Source: Streptococcus sp. LQJ-218
GTDB lineage: Bacteria > Bacillota > Bacilli > Lactobacillales > Streptococcaceae
Direction: 5' to 3'
NCBI RefSeq assembly: GCF_003428885.1
Contig: NZ_QQRU01000003.1
Span: 172,440 to 236,439 of the forward strand
DNA: 64,000 nucleotides
Position numbers and translations under genes: made by a program. How positions within the stretch are numbered: position 1 is the first letter of the stretch; every line of letters begins with the position of its first letter. Under the pieces are notes generated by a model that was given only the letters and a program-made list of their open reading frames with translations, was not told the origin of the DNA and ran no database searches. This document shows positions 36,268 through 45,446 of this stretch, piece after piece.

Positions 36268-37584
36268 ATGTTAACTTATGATTTAATCGTTATCGGATTT
36301 GGTAAAGCTGGTAAAACACTAGCAGGTAAATTGGCTTCAGCTGGTAAAAAAGTTGCCCTTATCGAACGTAGTAAGGCTATGTACGGCGGAACTTGTATCA
36401 ACATTGGTTGTATCCCAACTAAGACCTTGTTAGTTGCTGCTGAGAAAGACTTGTCTTTTGAAGAAGTGATTGCTACCAAAAACACTGTCACTGGTCGCCT
36501 TAACGGTAAAAACTATGCTACTGTAGCTGGTACAGGCGTTGATATCATTGATGCTGAAGCTCACTTTGTTTCTAATAAAGTCATCGAAATTCAAGCTGGT
36601 GATGAAAAACAAGAACTAACTGCTGAAACAATCGTTATCAACACTGGTGCTATTTCAAACGTCTTGCCAATTCCTGGACTTGCTACAAGCAAGAACGTCT
36701 TTGATTCAACAGGTATCCAAAACTTGGACAAATTGCCTGAAAAACTTGGAATTCTTGGTGGCGGAAATATCGGTCTTGAATTTGCTGGCCTTTACAACAA
36801 ACTTGGCAGCAAGGTTACAGTTCTAGATGCCTTGGATACTTTCCTACCTCGTGCAGAACCTTCCATCGCAGCTCTTGCTAAACAATACATGGAAGAAGAT
36901 GGTATTGAATTGCTTCAAAACATTCATACTACTGAAATCAAAAACGATGGTGACCAAGTGCTCCTTGTAACTGAAAACGAAACTTACCGTTTCGATGCCC
37001 TTCTCTACTCAACCGGACGTAAACCCAACGTAGAACCACTTCAACTTGAAAACACAGATATTGAACTAACTGAACGTGGTGCTATCAAAGTAGACAAACA
37101 TTGTCAAACAAACGTTCCTGGTGTCTTTGCAGTTGGAGATGTAAACGGTGGCCTTCAATTTACTTACATTTCACTCGATGACTTCCGTGTTGTTTACAGC
37201 TACCTTGCTGGAGATGGCAGCTACACACTTGAAGACCGTCTCAATGTACCAAACACTATCTTCATCACACCTGCACTTTCACAAGTCGGATTGACTGAAA
37301 GCCAAGCAGCTGATTTGAAACTTCCATACGCTGTTAAGGAAATCCCTGTTGCAGCAATGCCTCGTGGTCACGTAAACGGAGACCTTCGTGGAGCCTTCAA
37401 AGCTGTGGTTAACACTGAAACAAAAGAAATTCTTGGAGCAAGCATCTTCTCAGAAGGTTCTCAAGAAATTATCAACATCATCACTGTTGCTATGGACAAC
37501 AAGATTCCTTATACTTACTTCACAAAACAAATCTTCACTCACCCAACCTTGGCTGAGAACTTGAATGACTTGTTTGCGATTTAA
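36268..37584 (+). CDS. pyridine nucleotide-disulfide oxidoreductase, RclA/Har-like
   Basis: A 438-residue flavoprotein disulfide reductase. FAD-binding GFGKAGKTLAG lies at the N-terminus, redox cysteines are C43 and C48 (GGTCINIGCIPTK), NAD(P)H-binding is GGGNIGLEFAG, and the C-terminal dimerisation domain has FTHPTLAENLNDLF. It resembles E. coli RclA and the pneumococcal hypothiocyanous acid reductase Har, which detoxify halogen-derived oxidants; the Har assignment is from memory. Followed by a strong terminator, so monocistronic. Confidence 0.88.
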   Translation: MLTYDLIVIGFGKAGKTLAGKLASAGKKVALIERSKAMYGGTCINIGCIPTKTLLVAAEKDLSFEEVIATKNTVTGRLNGKNYATVAGTGVDIIDAEAHFVSNKVIEIQAGDEKQELTAETIVINTGAISNVLPIPGLATSKNVFDSTGIQNLDKLPEKLGILGGGNIGLEFAGLYNKLGSKVTVLDALDTFLPRAEPSIAALAKQYMEEDGIELLQNIHTTEIKNDGDQVLLVTENETYRFDALLYSTGRKPNVEPLQLENTDIELTERGAIKVDKHCQTNVPGVFAVGDVNGGLQFTYISLDDFRVVYSYLAGDGSYTLEDRLNVPNTIFITPALSQVGLTESQAADLKLPYAVKEIPVAAMPRGHVNGDLRGAFKAVVNTETKEILGASIFSEGSQEIINIITVAMDNKIPYTYFTKQIFTHPTLAENLNDLFAI

Positions 37585-37603
37585 GTTGAGCTTAATCGTA
37601 TCT

Positions 37604-37631
37604 AACAGCCCTCTGAGGGCTGTTTTCATTT
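37604..37631 (+). terminator. terminator of the RclA/Har-like gene
   Basis: AACAGCCCTCTGAGGGCTGTT is a near-perfect hairpin followed by a T-rich run, 20 bases past the stop. Confidence 0.8.
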
Positions 37632-37643
37632 CTGCGAAATCTC

Positions 37644-37793
37644 ATACTCTTCGAAAATCTCTTCAAACCACGTCAGCTTCACCTTGCCGTATATATGTTA
37701 CTGACTTCGTCAGTTCTATCTACAACCTAAAAGCAGTACTTTTAGCAACCTGCGGCTAGCTTCCTAGTTTGCTCTTTGATTTTCATTGAGTAT
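37644..37793 (+). repeat. BOX element (A-B-C), copy 3
   Basis: 150 bases from ATACTCTTCGAAAATC to TTTCATTGAGTAT, in the orientation opposite to copies 1, 2 and 4, with one boxB module. It ends 28 bases upstream of the murT -10. Confidence 0.88.
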
Positions 37794-37817
37794 CAAATCT
37801 GTCTTTTCCCTCTTTTG

Positions 37818-37826
37818 TGATATAAT
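37818..37826 (+). promoter_or_regulatory. extended -10 promoter of murT, predicted leaderless
   Basis: TGATATAAT ends 6 bases before the murT ATG at 37833. No Shine-Dalgarno can fit in the predicted RNA. Confidence 0.65.
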
Positions 37827-37832
37827 AGAAAC

Positions 37833-39176
37833 ATGAAATTAAAAACTACTTTGGGCCTTCTTGCTGGGCGTTCTTCTCATTTTATTTTGAGTCGTCTTGG
37901 ACGTGGAAGTACGCTCCCTGGAAAACTTGCCCTTCAACTTGATAAAGATATTTTACAAAACCTAGCTAAGAACTACGAGATTGTTGTGGTCACTGGAACC
38001 AACGGAAAAACCCTGACAACTGCCCTCACTGTCGGCATTTTAAAAGAGGTCTATGGTCAAGTTCTAACCAACCCAAGCGGTGCCAACATGATCACAGGGA
38101 TTACAACTACCTTCTTGACTGCAAAATCGTCAAAAACTGGAAAAAATATTGCTGTCCTAGAAATCGACGAAGCTAGTCTCTCACGTATTTGTGATTACAT
38201 CCAGCCTAGCCTTTTCGTCATCACCAATATCTTCCGTGACCAGATGGACCGCTACGGTGAAATCTATACGACTTACAACATGATTTTGGATGCTATTCGG
38301 AAAGTTCCTACTGCTACTGTTCTCCTTAATGGGGACAGTCCACTTTTCTACAAGCCTGCAATTCCAAATCCTGTTCAGTATTTTGGTTTTGATTTAGAAA
38401 AAGGTCCAGCGCAACTTGCTCACTACAATACTGAAGGTATCCTCTGCCCTGAATGTCAAAGTATTTTGAAATATGAGCTCAACACTTATGCCAACTTGGG
38501 AGCTTATATTTGTGAAAATTGTGGATGTAAACGTCCTGACTTGGACTACCGTCTGACAGAACTGGTAGAGTTAACTAACAATCATTCTCGCTTTGTTATC
38601 GACGGTCAGGAATATGGTATTCAAATCGGCGGTCTCTACAACATCTACAACGCCCTAGCTGCAGTAGCCATTGCTCGTTACCTCGGCGCTGATTCTCAAC
38701 TGATTAAACAAGGATTTGACAAGAGTCGTGCTGTCTTTGGACGCCAAGAAACCTTCCATATCGGTGACAAGGAATGCACACTGGTTCTTATTAAAAATCC
38801 TGTTGGTGCTACCCAAGCTATCGAAATGATCAAACTAGCTCCTTATCCATTTAGCCTATCTGTCCTCCTAAATGCCAACTATGCAGATGGAATTGATACT
38901 AGCTGGATTTGGGATGCTGATTTCGAACAGATCACTGACATGGACATTCCCGAAATCAACGCTGGCGGTGTTCGCCATTCTGAAATCGCTCGCCGTCTTC
39001 GAGTAACTGGTTATCCAGCTGATAAAATCACTGAAACAAGTAGTCTGGAACAAGTTCTTAAAACCATTGAGAACCAAGACTGCAAGCATGCTTATATCCT
39101 TGCGACCTATACTGCTATGCTGGAATTTCGCGAACTGCTGGCTAGTCGTCAGATTGTTAGAAAGGAGATGAACTAA
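37833..39176 (+). CDS. murT: lipid II isoglutaminyl synthase, MurT subunit
   Basis: A 447-residue Mur-ligase-like protein. [15 protein letters not shown] is the ATP-binding loop; CPEC and CENCGC form a four-cysteine zinc ribbon at about residues 205-230; the C-terminal DUF1727 domain follows. With GatD it amidates the D-Glu of the lipid II stem peptide to D-isoglutamine. The stop overlaps the gatD start (TAATG). The start lacks a ribosome-binding site and lies 6 bases after a -10. Confidence 0.95.
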   Translation: MKLKTTLGLLAGRSSHFILSRLGRGSTLPGKLALQLDKDILQNLAKNYEIVVVTGTNGKTLTTALTVGILKEVYGQVLTNPSGANMITGITTTFLTAKSSKTGKNIAVLEIDEASLSRICDYIQPSLFVITNIFRDQMDRYGEIYTTYNMILDAIRKVPTATVLLNGDSPLFYKPAIPNPVQYFGFDLEKGPAQLAHYNTEGILCPECQSILKYELNTYANLGAYICENCGCKRPDLDYRLTELVELTNNHSRFVIDGQEYGIQIGGLYNIYNALAAVAIARYLGADSQLIKQGFDKSRAVFGRQETFHIGDKECTLVLIKNPVGATQAIEMIKLAPYPFSLSVLLNANYADGIDTSWIWDADFEQITDMDIPEINAGGVRHSEIARRLRVTGYPADKITETSSLEQVLKTIENQDCKHAYILATYTAMLEFRELLASRQIVRKEMN

Positions 39177-39958
39177 TGGTTTATACTTCACTTTCCTCAA
39201 AAGCTGGCAATTACCCCTATCAGCTCAATATTGCCCACCTCTACGGAAATCTCATGAATACCTACGGGGACAATGGAAACATCCTCATGCTCAAGTATGT
39301 GGCTGAAAAGCTAGGAGCTCATGTGACCGTTGACATCGTTTCACTTCATGATAACTTTGACGAAAATCACTACGACATTACCTTTTTCGGTGGCGGTCAA
39401 GACTTTGAACAAAGTATCATTGCAGACGACCTACCTGCTAAAAAAGAGAGCATTGACAACTACATCCAAAACGACGGTGTGGTTCTCGCTATCTGTGGTG
39501 GCTTCCAACTATTGGGTCAATATTATATTGAAGCTTCAGGGAGACGCATCGAAGGACTAGGAGTCATGGGACATTATACCCTCAACCAGACCAATAACCG
39601 TTTTATCGGTGACATCAAGATTCACAATGAAGATTTCAATGAAACCTATTATGGATTTGAAAATCATCAGGGCCGTACCTTCCTCTCAGATGACCAAAAA
39701 CCACTGGGACAGGTTGTCTATGGAAATGGAAATAACGAAGAAAAGGTCGGCGAAGGGGTTCATTATAAGAATGTCTTTGGTTCCTACTTCCACGGACCTA
39801 TCCTCTCTCGTAATGCCAATCTAGCTTATCGCCTCGTCACTACTGCTCTCCGAAAAAAATACGGTCAGGACATCCAACTCCCTGCCTATGAGGACATTCT
39901 CAGCCAAGAAATCGCTGAAGAATACAGTGATGTCAAAAGTAAGGCTGACTTTTCTTAA
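39176..39958 (+). CDS. gatD: lipid II isoglutaminyl synthase, GatD glutaminase subunit
   Basis: A 260-residue class I glutamine amidotransferase of the CobB/CobQ-like type. The nucleophile is C107 ([11 protein letters not shown]) and the catalytic histidine is H206 (GSYFHGPIL). It supplies ammonia to MurT. Overlap with murT by one base ensures equal production. Essential for peptidoglycan cross-linking in pneumococcus. Confidence 0.95.
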   Translation: MVYTSLSSKAGNYPYQLNIAHLYGNLMNTYGDNGNILMLKYVAEKLGAHVTVDIVSLHDNFDENHYDITFFGGGQDFEQSIIADDLPAKKESIDNYIQNDGVVLAICGGFQLLGQYYIEASGRRIEGLGVMGHYTLNQTNNRFIGDIKIHNEDFNETYYGFENHQGRTFLSDDQKPLGQVVYGNGNNEEKVGEGVHYKNVFGSYFHGPILSRNANLAYRLVTTALRKKYGQDIQLPAYEDILSQEIAEEYSDVKSKADFS

Positions 39959-39981
39959 ACAAAGTGAAACTATATCAAAGA

Positions 39982-40008
39982 ACTCCGTTATCTTGTCGGA
40001 GTTTTTTT
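39982..40008 (+). terminator. terminator of murT-gatD
   Basis: ACTCCG-TTATCTTGT-CGGAGT followed by T7, 24 bases after the gatD stop. Confidence 0.85.
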
Positions 40009-40084
40009 GTCTGTTCTTTTACCCTTCTCCCTTGCATTTTCTCTCATTTTTTGCCAAAATAGAAGGGTAGAAAGAAGGTAGCAT

Positions 40085-41167
40085 ATGTCTAAATTACAAC
40101 AAATCGTAACATATCTTGAATCAGAAAAGCTAGACGTCGCTGTCGTATCTGACCCCGTCACAATCAATTACCTCACTGGTTTTTACAGTGATCCCCATGA
40201 ACGTCAAATGTTCCTTTTTGTTCTAGCGGATCAGGAACCCCTCCTCTTTGTCCCAGCCCTTGAAGTGGAGCGTGCAAGTAGCACTGTTTCCTTCCCAGTT
40301 GTGGGCTATGTAGATTCTGAAAATCCATGGCAAAAAATGAAAGATGCTCTTCCACAACTTGACTTCAAACGTGTCGCTGTTGAGTTTGACAATCTCATCT
40401 TGACCAAATATCATGGTTTAAAAACCGTCTTTGAAACCGCTGAGTTTGAAAACCTCACTCCTCGTATCCAACGTATGCGCCTCATCAAATCAGCTGACGA
40501 AGTGCAAAAAATGATGGTTGCAGGTCTCTATGCGGACAAGGCTGTTAAGGTTGGTTTTGATAATATTTCTCTTGATAAGACTGAGACAGATATCATCGCT
40601 CAAATTGACTTTGCCATGAAACGTGAAGGTTATGAAATGAGCTTTGATACCATGGTCTTGACTGGTGATAATGCCGCAAACCCGCATGGCATTCCAGCAG
40701 CAAACAAAGTTGAAAAGGATGCCCTTCTCCTCTTTGACCTCGGTGTCATGGTTAATGGTTACGCATCAGATATGACTCGTACAGTCGCTGTCGGTAAGCC
40801 AGACCAATTCAAGAAAGACATTTACAACTTGACTCTTGAAGCCCAACAAGCTGCTCTTGACTTTATCAAGCCAGGAGTGACCGCCCATGAAGTGGACCGT
40901 GCTGCCCGTGAGGTCATCGAAAAAGCTGGTTACGGCGAGTACTTCAACCACCGTCTCGGTCACGGTATCGGTATGGATGTCCACGAATTCCCATCTATCA
41001 TGGAAGGAAACGACATGGTCATCGAAGAAGGCATGTGCTTCTCTGTTGAACCAGGTATCTATATCCCGGGTAAAGTCGGTGTCCGCATCGAAGACTGTGG
41101 CGTTGTAACTAAGGATGGCTTTGACCTCTTTACAAGCACCAGCAAAGACTTGCTTTATTTTGATTAA
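40085..41167 (+). CDS. pepQ: Xaa-Pro dipeptidase (M24 family)
   Basis: A 360-residue pita-bread metallopeptidase with an N-terminal creatinase-like domain (about 1-125). Metal ligands are the Asp in LLLFDLGV, the Asp in YASDMTRT, the His in GHGIGMD, the Glu in SVEPGIY and the Glu in VRIEDCG. It cleaves dipeptides ending in proline, important for peptide nutrition. The start follows GAAGGTAG. Preceded by the gatD terminator, so it has its own promoter. Confidence 0.93.
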   Translation: MSKLQQIVTYLESEKLDVAVVSDPVTINYLTGFYSDPHERQMFLFVLADQEPLLFVPALEVERASSTVSFPVVGYVDSENPWQKMKDALPQLDFKRVAVEFDNLILTKYHGLKTVFETAEFENLTPRIQRMRLIKSADEVQKMMVAGLYADKAVKVGFDNISLDKTETDIIAQIDFAMKREGYEMSFDTMVLTGDNAANPHGIPAANKVEKDALLLFDLGVMVNGYASDMTRTVAVGKPDQFKKDIYNLTLEAQQAALDFIKPGVTAHEVDRAAREVIEKAGYGEYFNHRLGHGIGMDVHEFPSIMEGNDMVIEEGMCFSVEPGIYIPGKVGVRIEDCGVVTKDGFDLFTSTSKDLLYFD

Positions 41168-41206
41168 TATTTATCTAATACTTAATTAATATTTATCTAA
41201 TACTTA
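41163..41206. repeat. 22-bp tandem duplication at the pepQ stop / BOX boundary
   Basis: ATTAATATTTATCTAATACTTA occurs twice without a gap (41163-41184 and 41185-41206). The first copy overlaps the pepQ stop codon and the second runs into the end of BOX copy 4. Confidence 0.9.
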
Positions 41207-41396
41207 ATGAAAATCAAAGTGCAAACTAGGAAACTAGCAGCAGGTTGCTCAAGGCACCAATTTAAGGTTGTAGATAAGACTGATGAAGTCAGCTCAAAGC
41301 ACTGCTTTGAGGTTGTGGATAGAACTGACGAAGTCAGTTACATATATCTACGGCAAGGCGACGTTGACGCAGTTTGAAGAGATTTTCGAAGAGTAT
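41200..41396 (-). repeat. BOX element (A-B-B-C), copy 4
   Basis: About 197 bases from ATACTTAATGAAAATC to TTTTCGAAGAGTAT. Two boxB-like modules are present (around AGACTGATGAAGTCAGC and GAACTGACGAAGTCAG), making it about 45 bases longer than the others. It also has the BOXA core CTACGGCAAGGCGACG. Confidence 0.88.
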
Positions 41397-41412
41397 AAAA
41401 TCTTCCCACAAT

Positions 41413-41457
41413 AAAACGCATAGTATCAAGCTTTCAACACCTGATACTATGCGTTTT
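41413..41457. terminator. bidirectional terminator hairpin, dispersed-repeat copy 3
   Basis: AAAACGCATAGTATCA and TGATACTATGCGTTTT are perfect complements. It lies in the convergent junction of pepQ and the ECF S-component gene. Confidence 0.8.
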
Positions 41458-41488
41458 TCTTATTTGAAAGACTTTTGACTCAGCCTCT

Positions 41489-41950
41489 TTACTTAATCTT
41501 CTTGATACTTTGACTAAGAATAAATCCTACAATCATCCCTACCATATTTTGCATGAAATTTGGTAAGATTTCAGGAAGGGCTGCCGCCCAGCCATTCATC
41601 AATGTAGAACCCAAGGCGTAACCCCCTACCATGGCAATTGTTGCTAAGACAAGGCCTAACCACTGAGTTTTTCCTTTAAATCCTGCGAAAAATCCCTGCA
41701 AGCCATGGTTGACCAAGCTAAAGAACATCCACTGAGGATAGCCTGATAAGAGGTCAATCAAGAAACCTGCTAGTCCTCCGACTACAGCCCCTTCACGACT
41801 ACCAAAGTAGAAGGCTGTAAAGAAGACACCCGCATCTAAAAGAGTTAGAATTCCTGTCGGTGTTGGAATTTTTAAGAAATAACCTAGAACCACAGAGAGG
41901 GCGGTTAATAAGGATACAAGGGCGATTTTAGTTGTTTTTGTTTGCTTCAT
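41489..41950 (-). CDS. ECF transporter S component, probably for vitamin B6 (PdxU-like)
   Basis: A 153-residue protein with five to six membrane helices, of the ECF substrate-binding family (PdxU/HmpT-like). Its start overlaps the pyridoxal-kinase gene by 23 bases. Since that kinase has the cysteine pair of pyridoxal kinases, B6 vitamers are the likely substrate; hydroxymethylpyrimidine is the main alternative. The shared ECF energising module is not in this window. Confidence 0.75.
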   Translation of the reverse strand: MKQTKTTKIALVSLLTALSVVLGYFLKIPTPTGILTLLDAGVFFTAFYFGSREGAVVGGLAGFLIDLLSGYPQWMFFSLVNHGLQGFFAGFKGKTQWLGLVLATIAMVGGYALGSTLMNGWAAALPEILPNFMQNMVGMIVGFILSQSIKKIK

Positions 41951-42701
41951 ATTGTCTTACTCCATACTGATCTGCTTGTGCAATGGCACGATAAACGAAA
42001 GCCTTAGAACTTTCTACTGCTGGCAAAAGTTCATCACCTTTGACCAGGTGACTGGCAATGCTAGAGGCAAAGGTACAACCTGCACCAGCATTTTGTCCTT
42101 GAATAACGGGATTTTCTAGGACTGTAAAGGTTTGTCCATCATAAAATACATCTACAGCCTTATCCTGACTAAGGCGATTGCCTCCCTTGATAATGACTGC
42201 TGGCGCTCCTAATTCATGCAATTTCTGCGCTGCCGTTTTCATGTCTTCCAAGGTTTTAATTTCCTGACCAGCTAATAATTCTGCTTCAGGGAGATTAGGC
42301 GTAATGACACTGACATGAGGGAAAAAGCGAATCAACTCTTGACATAGCTCACTTACAGCTACGTCGTGCGTTTCCTTGCAGACCAAGACAGGATCCAGAA
42401 CTACAGGCACTCCTGGGCGTTGCTTGATAAAATCCAAGGCCTTCTCAGCTACGCTGACAGTTGGTAAAAGACCAATCTTAATTCCCCCAAACTCTACATC
42501 ATGCAAGCTATCTAATTCATGTTGAAAAATGGTATCGTCAGTCGGAAAGACCTCAAATCCCTTTTCTGTCAAGGCTGTCAAGCAAGTCACTGCTACAAAG
42601 CCATGCAAGCCGTTCAAGGTATAAGTCGCCAAATCAGCGGACAAACCACCACCACTAAAAATATCATTTCCAGAAAGTGCTAAAATACGATTATTCTTCA
42701 T
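41928..42701 (-). CDS. pdxK: pyridoxine/pyridoxal kinase (ThiD-like fold)
   Basis: A 257-residue ribokinase-fold enzyme, often annotated as hydroxymethylpyrimidine kinase. Two cysteines mark the dual-cysteine pyridoxal kinases: C108 ([10 protein letters not shown]) in the lid and C209 (GAGCTFA) at the active site, where ThiD enzymes have Ala/Ser and GDT-type residues. So vitamin B6 salvage is more likely than thiamin synthesis. It overlaps truA by 11 bases and the S-component gene by 23, forming a tight operon. Confidence 0.85.
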   Translation of the reverse strand: MKNNRILALSGNDIFSGGGLSADLATYTLNGLHGFVAVTCLTALTEKGFEVFPTDDTIFQHELDSLHDVEFGGIKIGLLPTVSVAEKALDFIKQRPGVPVVLDPVLVCKETHDVAVSELCQELIRFFPHVSVITPNLPEAELLAGQEIKTLEDMKTAAQKLHELGAPAVIIKGGNRLSQDKAVDVFYDGQTFTVLENPVIQGQNAGAGCTFASSIASHLVKGDELLPAVESSKAFVYRAIAQADQYGVRQYEANKNN

Positions 42702-43440
42702 AACAAATCTCCTTTAAATACAAACCATTTGGTGCTGCCGTTGGACCTGCAAGCTGCCTGTCCTTTTTCTCCAAGATGAGGTCAATCTGCTCTACTGGCA
42801 TGCGGTTATTGCCGATTTTGAGCAGGGTCCCCACCATATTGCGAATCTGCTTATACAAGAAACCATTTCCTGAAAAGGTAAAGGTCAAAAACTGGCCTGT
42901 CTCATCAACCCTAAGACTAGCTTCTGTAATAGTACGAACCTTGTCCTCCACACTAGACCCAGAGGCTGTAAAGCCGGTAAAATCATGGGTTCCCTCAAGC
43001 TTTTTGATTGCAATCTGCATGCGTTCCACATTGAGCGGATAGGGAAAGTGAGTAGCATAGTGACGACGCATCGGATTTTTAGGACGGCCCCTATCTACGA
43101 TAAATTCATAGGTCTTACTGTGCTTGGCATAACGGCAATGAAAATCACCCGCCACAAGCTCAATTGAAATCACATCAATATCTTCAGGGGACTGAGTGTC
43201 CAGAGCAAAACGGAGCTTCTCCTCATCCATCTGATAAGGTAAGTCAAAATGAATGACCTGTCCAAGGGCATGGACCCCACTATCCGTCCTACCAGCACCA
43301 TGAACAGTAATGGCTTGCCCTTTATTTAACCTAGTCAAGGTTTTTTCAATTTCTTCCTGAATACTACGCGCATGAGGCTGGCGCTGAAAACCAGCAAAGG
43401 CGTAACCATCATATGAAATAGTTGCTTTATATCTCGTCAT
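42691..43440 (-). CDS. truA: tRNA pseudouridine(38-40) synthase
   Basis: A 249-residue enzyme modifying positions 38-40 of tRNA anticodon stems. The catalytic Asp is in [11 protein letters not shown], preceded by the typical start [18 protein letters not shown]. The ATG at 43440 gives the family length; an in-frame upstream codon at 43476 would precede the promoter. An extended -10 (TGATAAAAT) lies 7 bases before it, predicting a leaderless mRNA. First gene of the truA-pdxK-S component operon. Confidence 0.93.
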   Translation of the reverse strand: MTRYKATISYDGYAFAGFQRQPHARSIQEEIEKTLTRLNKGQAITVHGAGRTDSGVHALGQVIHFDLPYQMDEEKLRFALDTQSPEDIDVISIELVAGDFHCRYAKHSKTYEFIVDRGRPKNPMRRHYATHFPYPLNVERMQIAIKKLEGTHDFTGFTASGSSVEDKVRTITEASLRVDETGQFLTFTFSGNGFLYKQIRNMVGTLLKIGNNRMPVEQIDLILEKKDRQLAGPTAAPNGLYLKEICYEE

Positions 43441-43447
43441 AACTTCT

Positions 43448-43456
43448 ATTTTATCA
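43448..43456 (-). promoter_or_regulatory. extended -10 promoter of truA, predicted leaderless
   Basis: On the minus strand TGATAAAAT ends 7 bases before the ATG at 43440. An AGAAG lies only 2 bases before the ATG, too close to act as a ribosome-binding site. Confidence 0.55.
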
Positions 43457-43510
43457 AGAAAATAATCTGTAAACAAGGTTCTAAAACAAATATTGTCTGG
43501 GTACAGAATT

Positions 43511-43545
43511 TACAAAAAGAAAAACTTAGGAATCAATCCTAAGTT
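43511..43545 (-). terminator. terminator overlapping the end of the MFS gene
   Basis: On the minus strand AACTTAGGA-TTGA-TCCTAAGTT followed by a T-rich run. The stop codon TAG of the MFS gene is inside the first arm. Confidence 0.8.
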
Positions 43546-44690
43546 CTCTTTTGAAGTAGGTACATGACAAAGATAGAGGTTAGAATTAACCAAGATCCTA
43601 AGATAGCAAAGACCAACGTCCCATTTTGTGTTAGTAAGCCAATTGCACCTAGAACAAATGGGGTCATAAAGGCTCCAAAACTACAACCTAATACAGCAAA
43701 GGAAGTTGCTTGATTGAGGAGTTTAGCTGGAATTTGCTCAGAGACAAGTTGAAAGACTGTCGTCAAGGCTACACTGTAGGCAAATCCAGCCAGAATACTT
43801 CCTGCCATTACCACCCACAAGGATGGAGACAGGGCAATCACAATTTGTCCCAAACCAAAGGTAATACCAGACCAGAGAAGCAATTTCTCTTTAAAGATAG
43901 AAATCAAGAAAGAAAAACTCACACCAGCCACAATCCCGATCAACTGCATGACACTAAGAACAAAACTAGATAACTGGGCATCTCCTAGTCCTCTTTCCAC
44001 CATCAAACTTGGAATACGGATGGTAATAGCTGTATTGGTACAAACTACAACCGCCGCTTCAATAGCTAGGATAAAAATCAAGCCTTTCATTTCCCCAGTT
44101 AAGCGACTTGCATCCTTCTCTTTTTTCTTAACTTCTTTCTTTTCTTTTCCATAAGGAACAAAGAGCAAATAAAGGATCAGCACCAAAAATCCAGCACTAT
44201 AGGCTAGGAAGGTCGCTGTCCAACCAAAGGCCAACAACTGGCCGACTGCCAAGGTAATGAGAGAAGCTCCTACTACCTCTGCAGAGCCACGTAGCCCTAG
44301 CATCTGTATTCGCGTTTTTCCTTGATAACGTTCACTGATAATCGAAATGGCCTTGGCATTAATCATCCCAACACCCAAACCAAAAAGAATCCGTGTTCCA
44401 AAGACAAAAGGATAGGCTTGGTACCAAAAGGGGGCCGTTCCACTGAGTGATAAAATCAGCAATCCCAAACTAATCTGTAAGCGCTCAGGAAATATTTTTT
44501 CTAAGAAACCATTTAGCAGTAACATAATCATAATTCCAAAGGATGGCAAGCTTGCCAAGAGCTCAATTTGTTCCTTAGGATAACCTTGATAATAGTCAAA
44601 CATGGCTGGCAGGGCACTCGAGATGGAAAAGGAGGTAATCAAAATGAGGGAGAGAGCCAAAATACTGGCCCGTTCTAAAAATTGTTTCAT
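43539..44690 (-). CDS. MFS transporter
   Basis: A 383-residue major-facilitator carrier with 12 predicted helices and the usual central charged loop (KEKKEVKKKEKDASR, about residues 183-197). Resembles the CynX/NimT-like group. Substrate unknown. Monocistronic, with its own terminator overlapping the stop codon. Confidence 0.8.
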   Translation of the reverse strand: MKQFLERASILALSLILITSFSISSALPAMFDYYQGYPKEQIELLASLPSFGIMIMLLLNGFLEKIFPERLQISLGLLILSLSGTAPFWYQAYPFVFGTRILFGLGVGMINAKAISIISERYQGKTRIQMLGLRGSAEVVGASLITLAVGQLLAFGWTATFLAYSAGFLVLILYLLFVPYGKEKKEVKKKEKDASRLTGEMKGLIFILAIEAAVVVCTNTAITIRIPSLMVERGLGDAQLSSFVLSVMQLIGIVAGVSFSFLISIFKEKLLLWSGITFGLGQIVIALSPSLWVVMAGSILAGFAYSVALTTVFQLVSEQIPAKLLNQATSFAVLGCSFGAFMTPFVLGAIGLLTQNGTLVFAILGSWLILTSIFVMYLLQKRT

Positions 44691-44814
44691 GAAATCTCTT
44701 TCTATATTTCTATTAATCTTCTACTTTTTTGATAAGTATCAAACAAGCAAGAAAAGAAGAAGCCTCTTTCGTGTATAGACTCCTTCTTAAACTCGAAAAT
44801 GAATCTCTTGTGTA

Positions 44815-45444
44815 TTAGAATGACTTCCTCTTGATTTGCTTAATAAAGTAGAAGATTAATCCTGCTACCATATAGGCAACAAAGATAATCAGACACCACT
44901 TGAGCACGACATCCCACCCCTTGTTCACATTCAAAAAGAAGTAAGGGAAGGGACTATCCTTAGAATTAGGAACATCAAGCTTCAATATCAAGCCATTAAA
45001 AAGAGCAAAAATCATATACAGCAAGGGTAAAATCGTCCACACAACTGGATCCCAGATTTTGTATTGACCCTGTTTGTCAAAAAAGAGGGTATCTGCTAAA
45101 AACCAAAGCGGAACGATATAGTGGCAAAGGAAATTTTCTAGAGTATAGAAATTAGGCGCAATAGGCGCTAAGAGGAAATGGTAAATCACACAGGTAATCA
45201 TGATACTCATGGTGACCCCACCTTTTAAGCGCAAGAGACTTGGTCTTTGCCAGTTTTCACCTAAACGGCTCATAGCCTTTAGGAGATAGAGCGTAAAAAT
45301 CGCGACTAAGAGGTTGGACAGCACCGTATAATAGAGCAGCATCCCAAATCCACCATGCTTTGCGATTTCAAGATAAACTCCCGTAAAAGCCGCTAAAAAC
45401 AAGAAGATACGGCTATAAAATACTAGTTTGTAGTTCTTTGACAT
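44815..45444 (-). CDS. Pr6Pr-family integral membrane protein
   Basis: A 209-residue protein with six to seven membrane helices. The FLCHYIVPLWFLADTLFF segment, with a His in a membrane helix, matches the Pr6Pr family (FAR-17a/AIG1-like). Function unknown in bacteria. It starts two bases after the zinc-ribbon gene, so both are cotranscribed. Confidence 0.75.
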   Translation of the reverse strand: MSKNYKLVFYSRIFLFLAAFTGVYLEIAKHGGFGMLLYYTVLSNLLVAIFTLYLLKAMSRLGENWQRPSLLRLKGGVTMSIMITCVIYHFLLAPIAPNFYTLENFLCHYIVPLWFLADTLFFDKQGQYKIWDPVVWTILPLLYMIFALFNGLILKLDVPNSKDSPFPYFFLNVNKGWDVVLKWCLIIFVAYMVAGLIFYFIKQIKRKSF

Positions 45445-45446
45445 AC

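Noticed and set aside
41928..42701. Hydroxymethylpyrimidine kinase (thiD)
   Set aside because: Both cysteines typical of pyridoxal kinases are present and no other thiamin gene is nearby.
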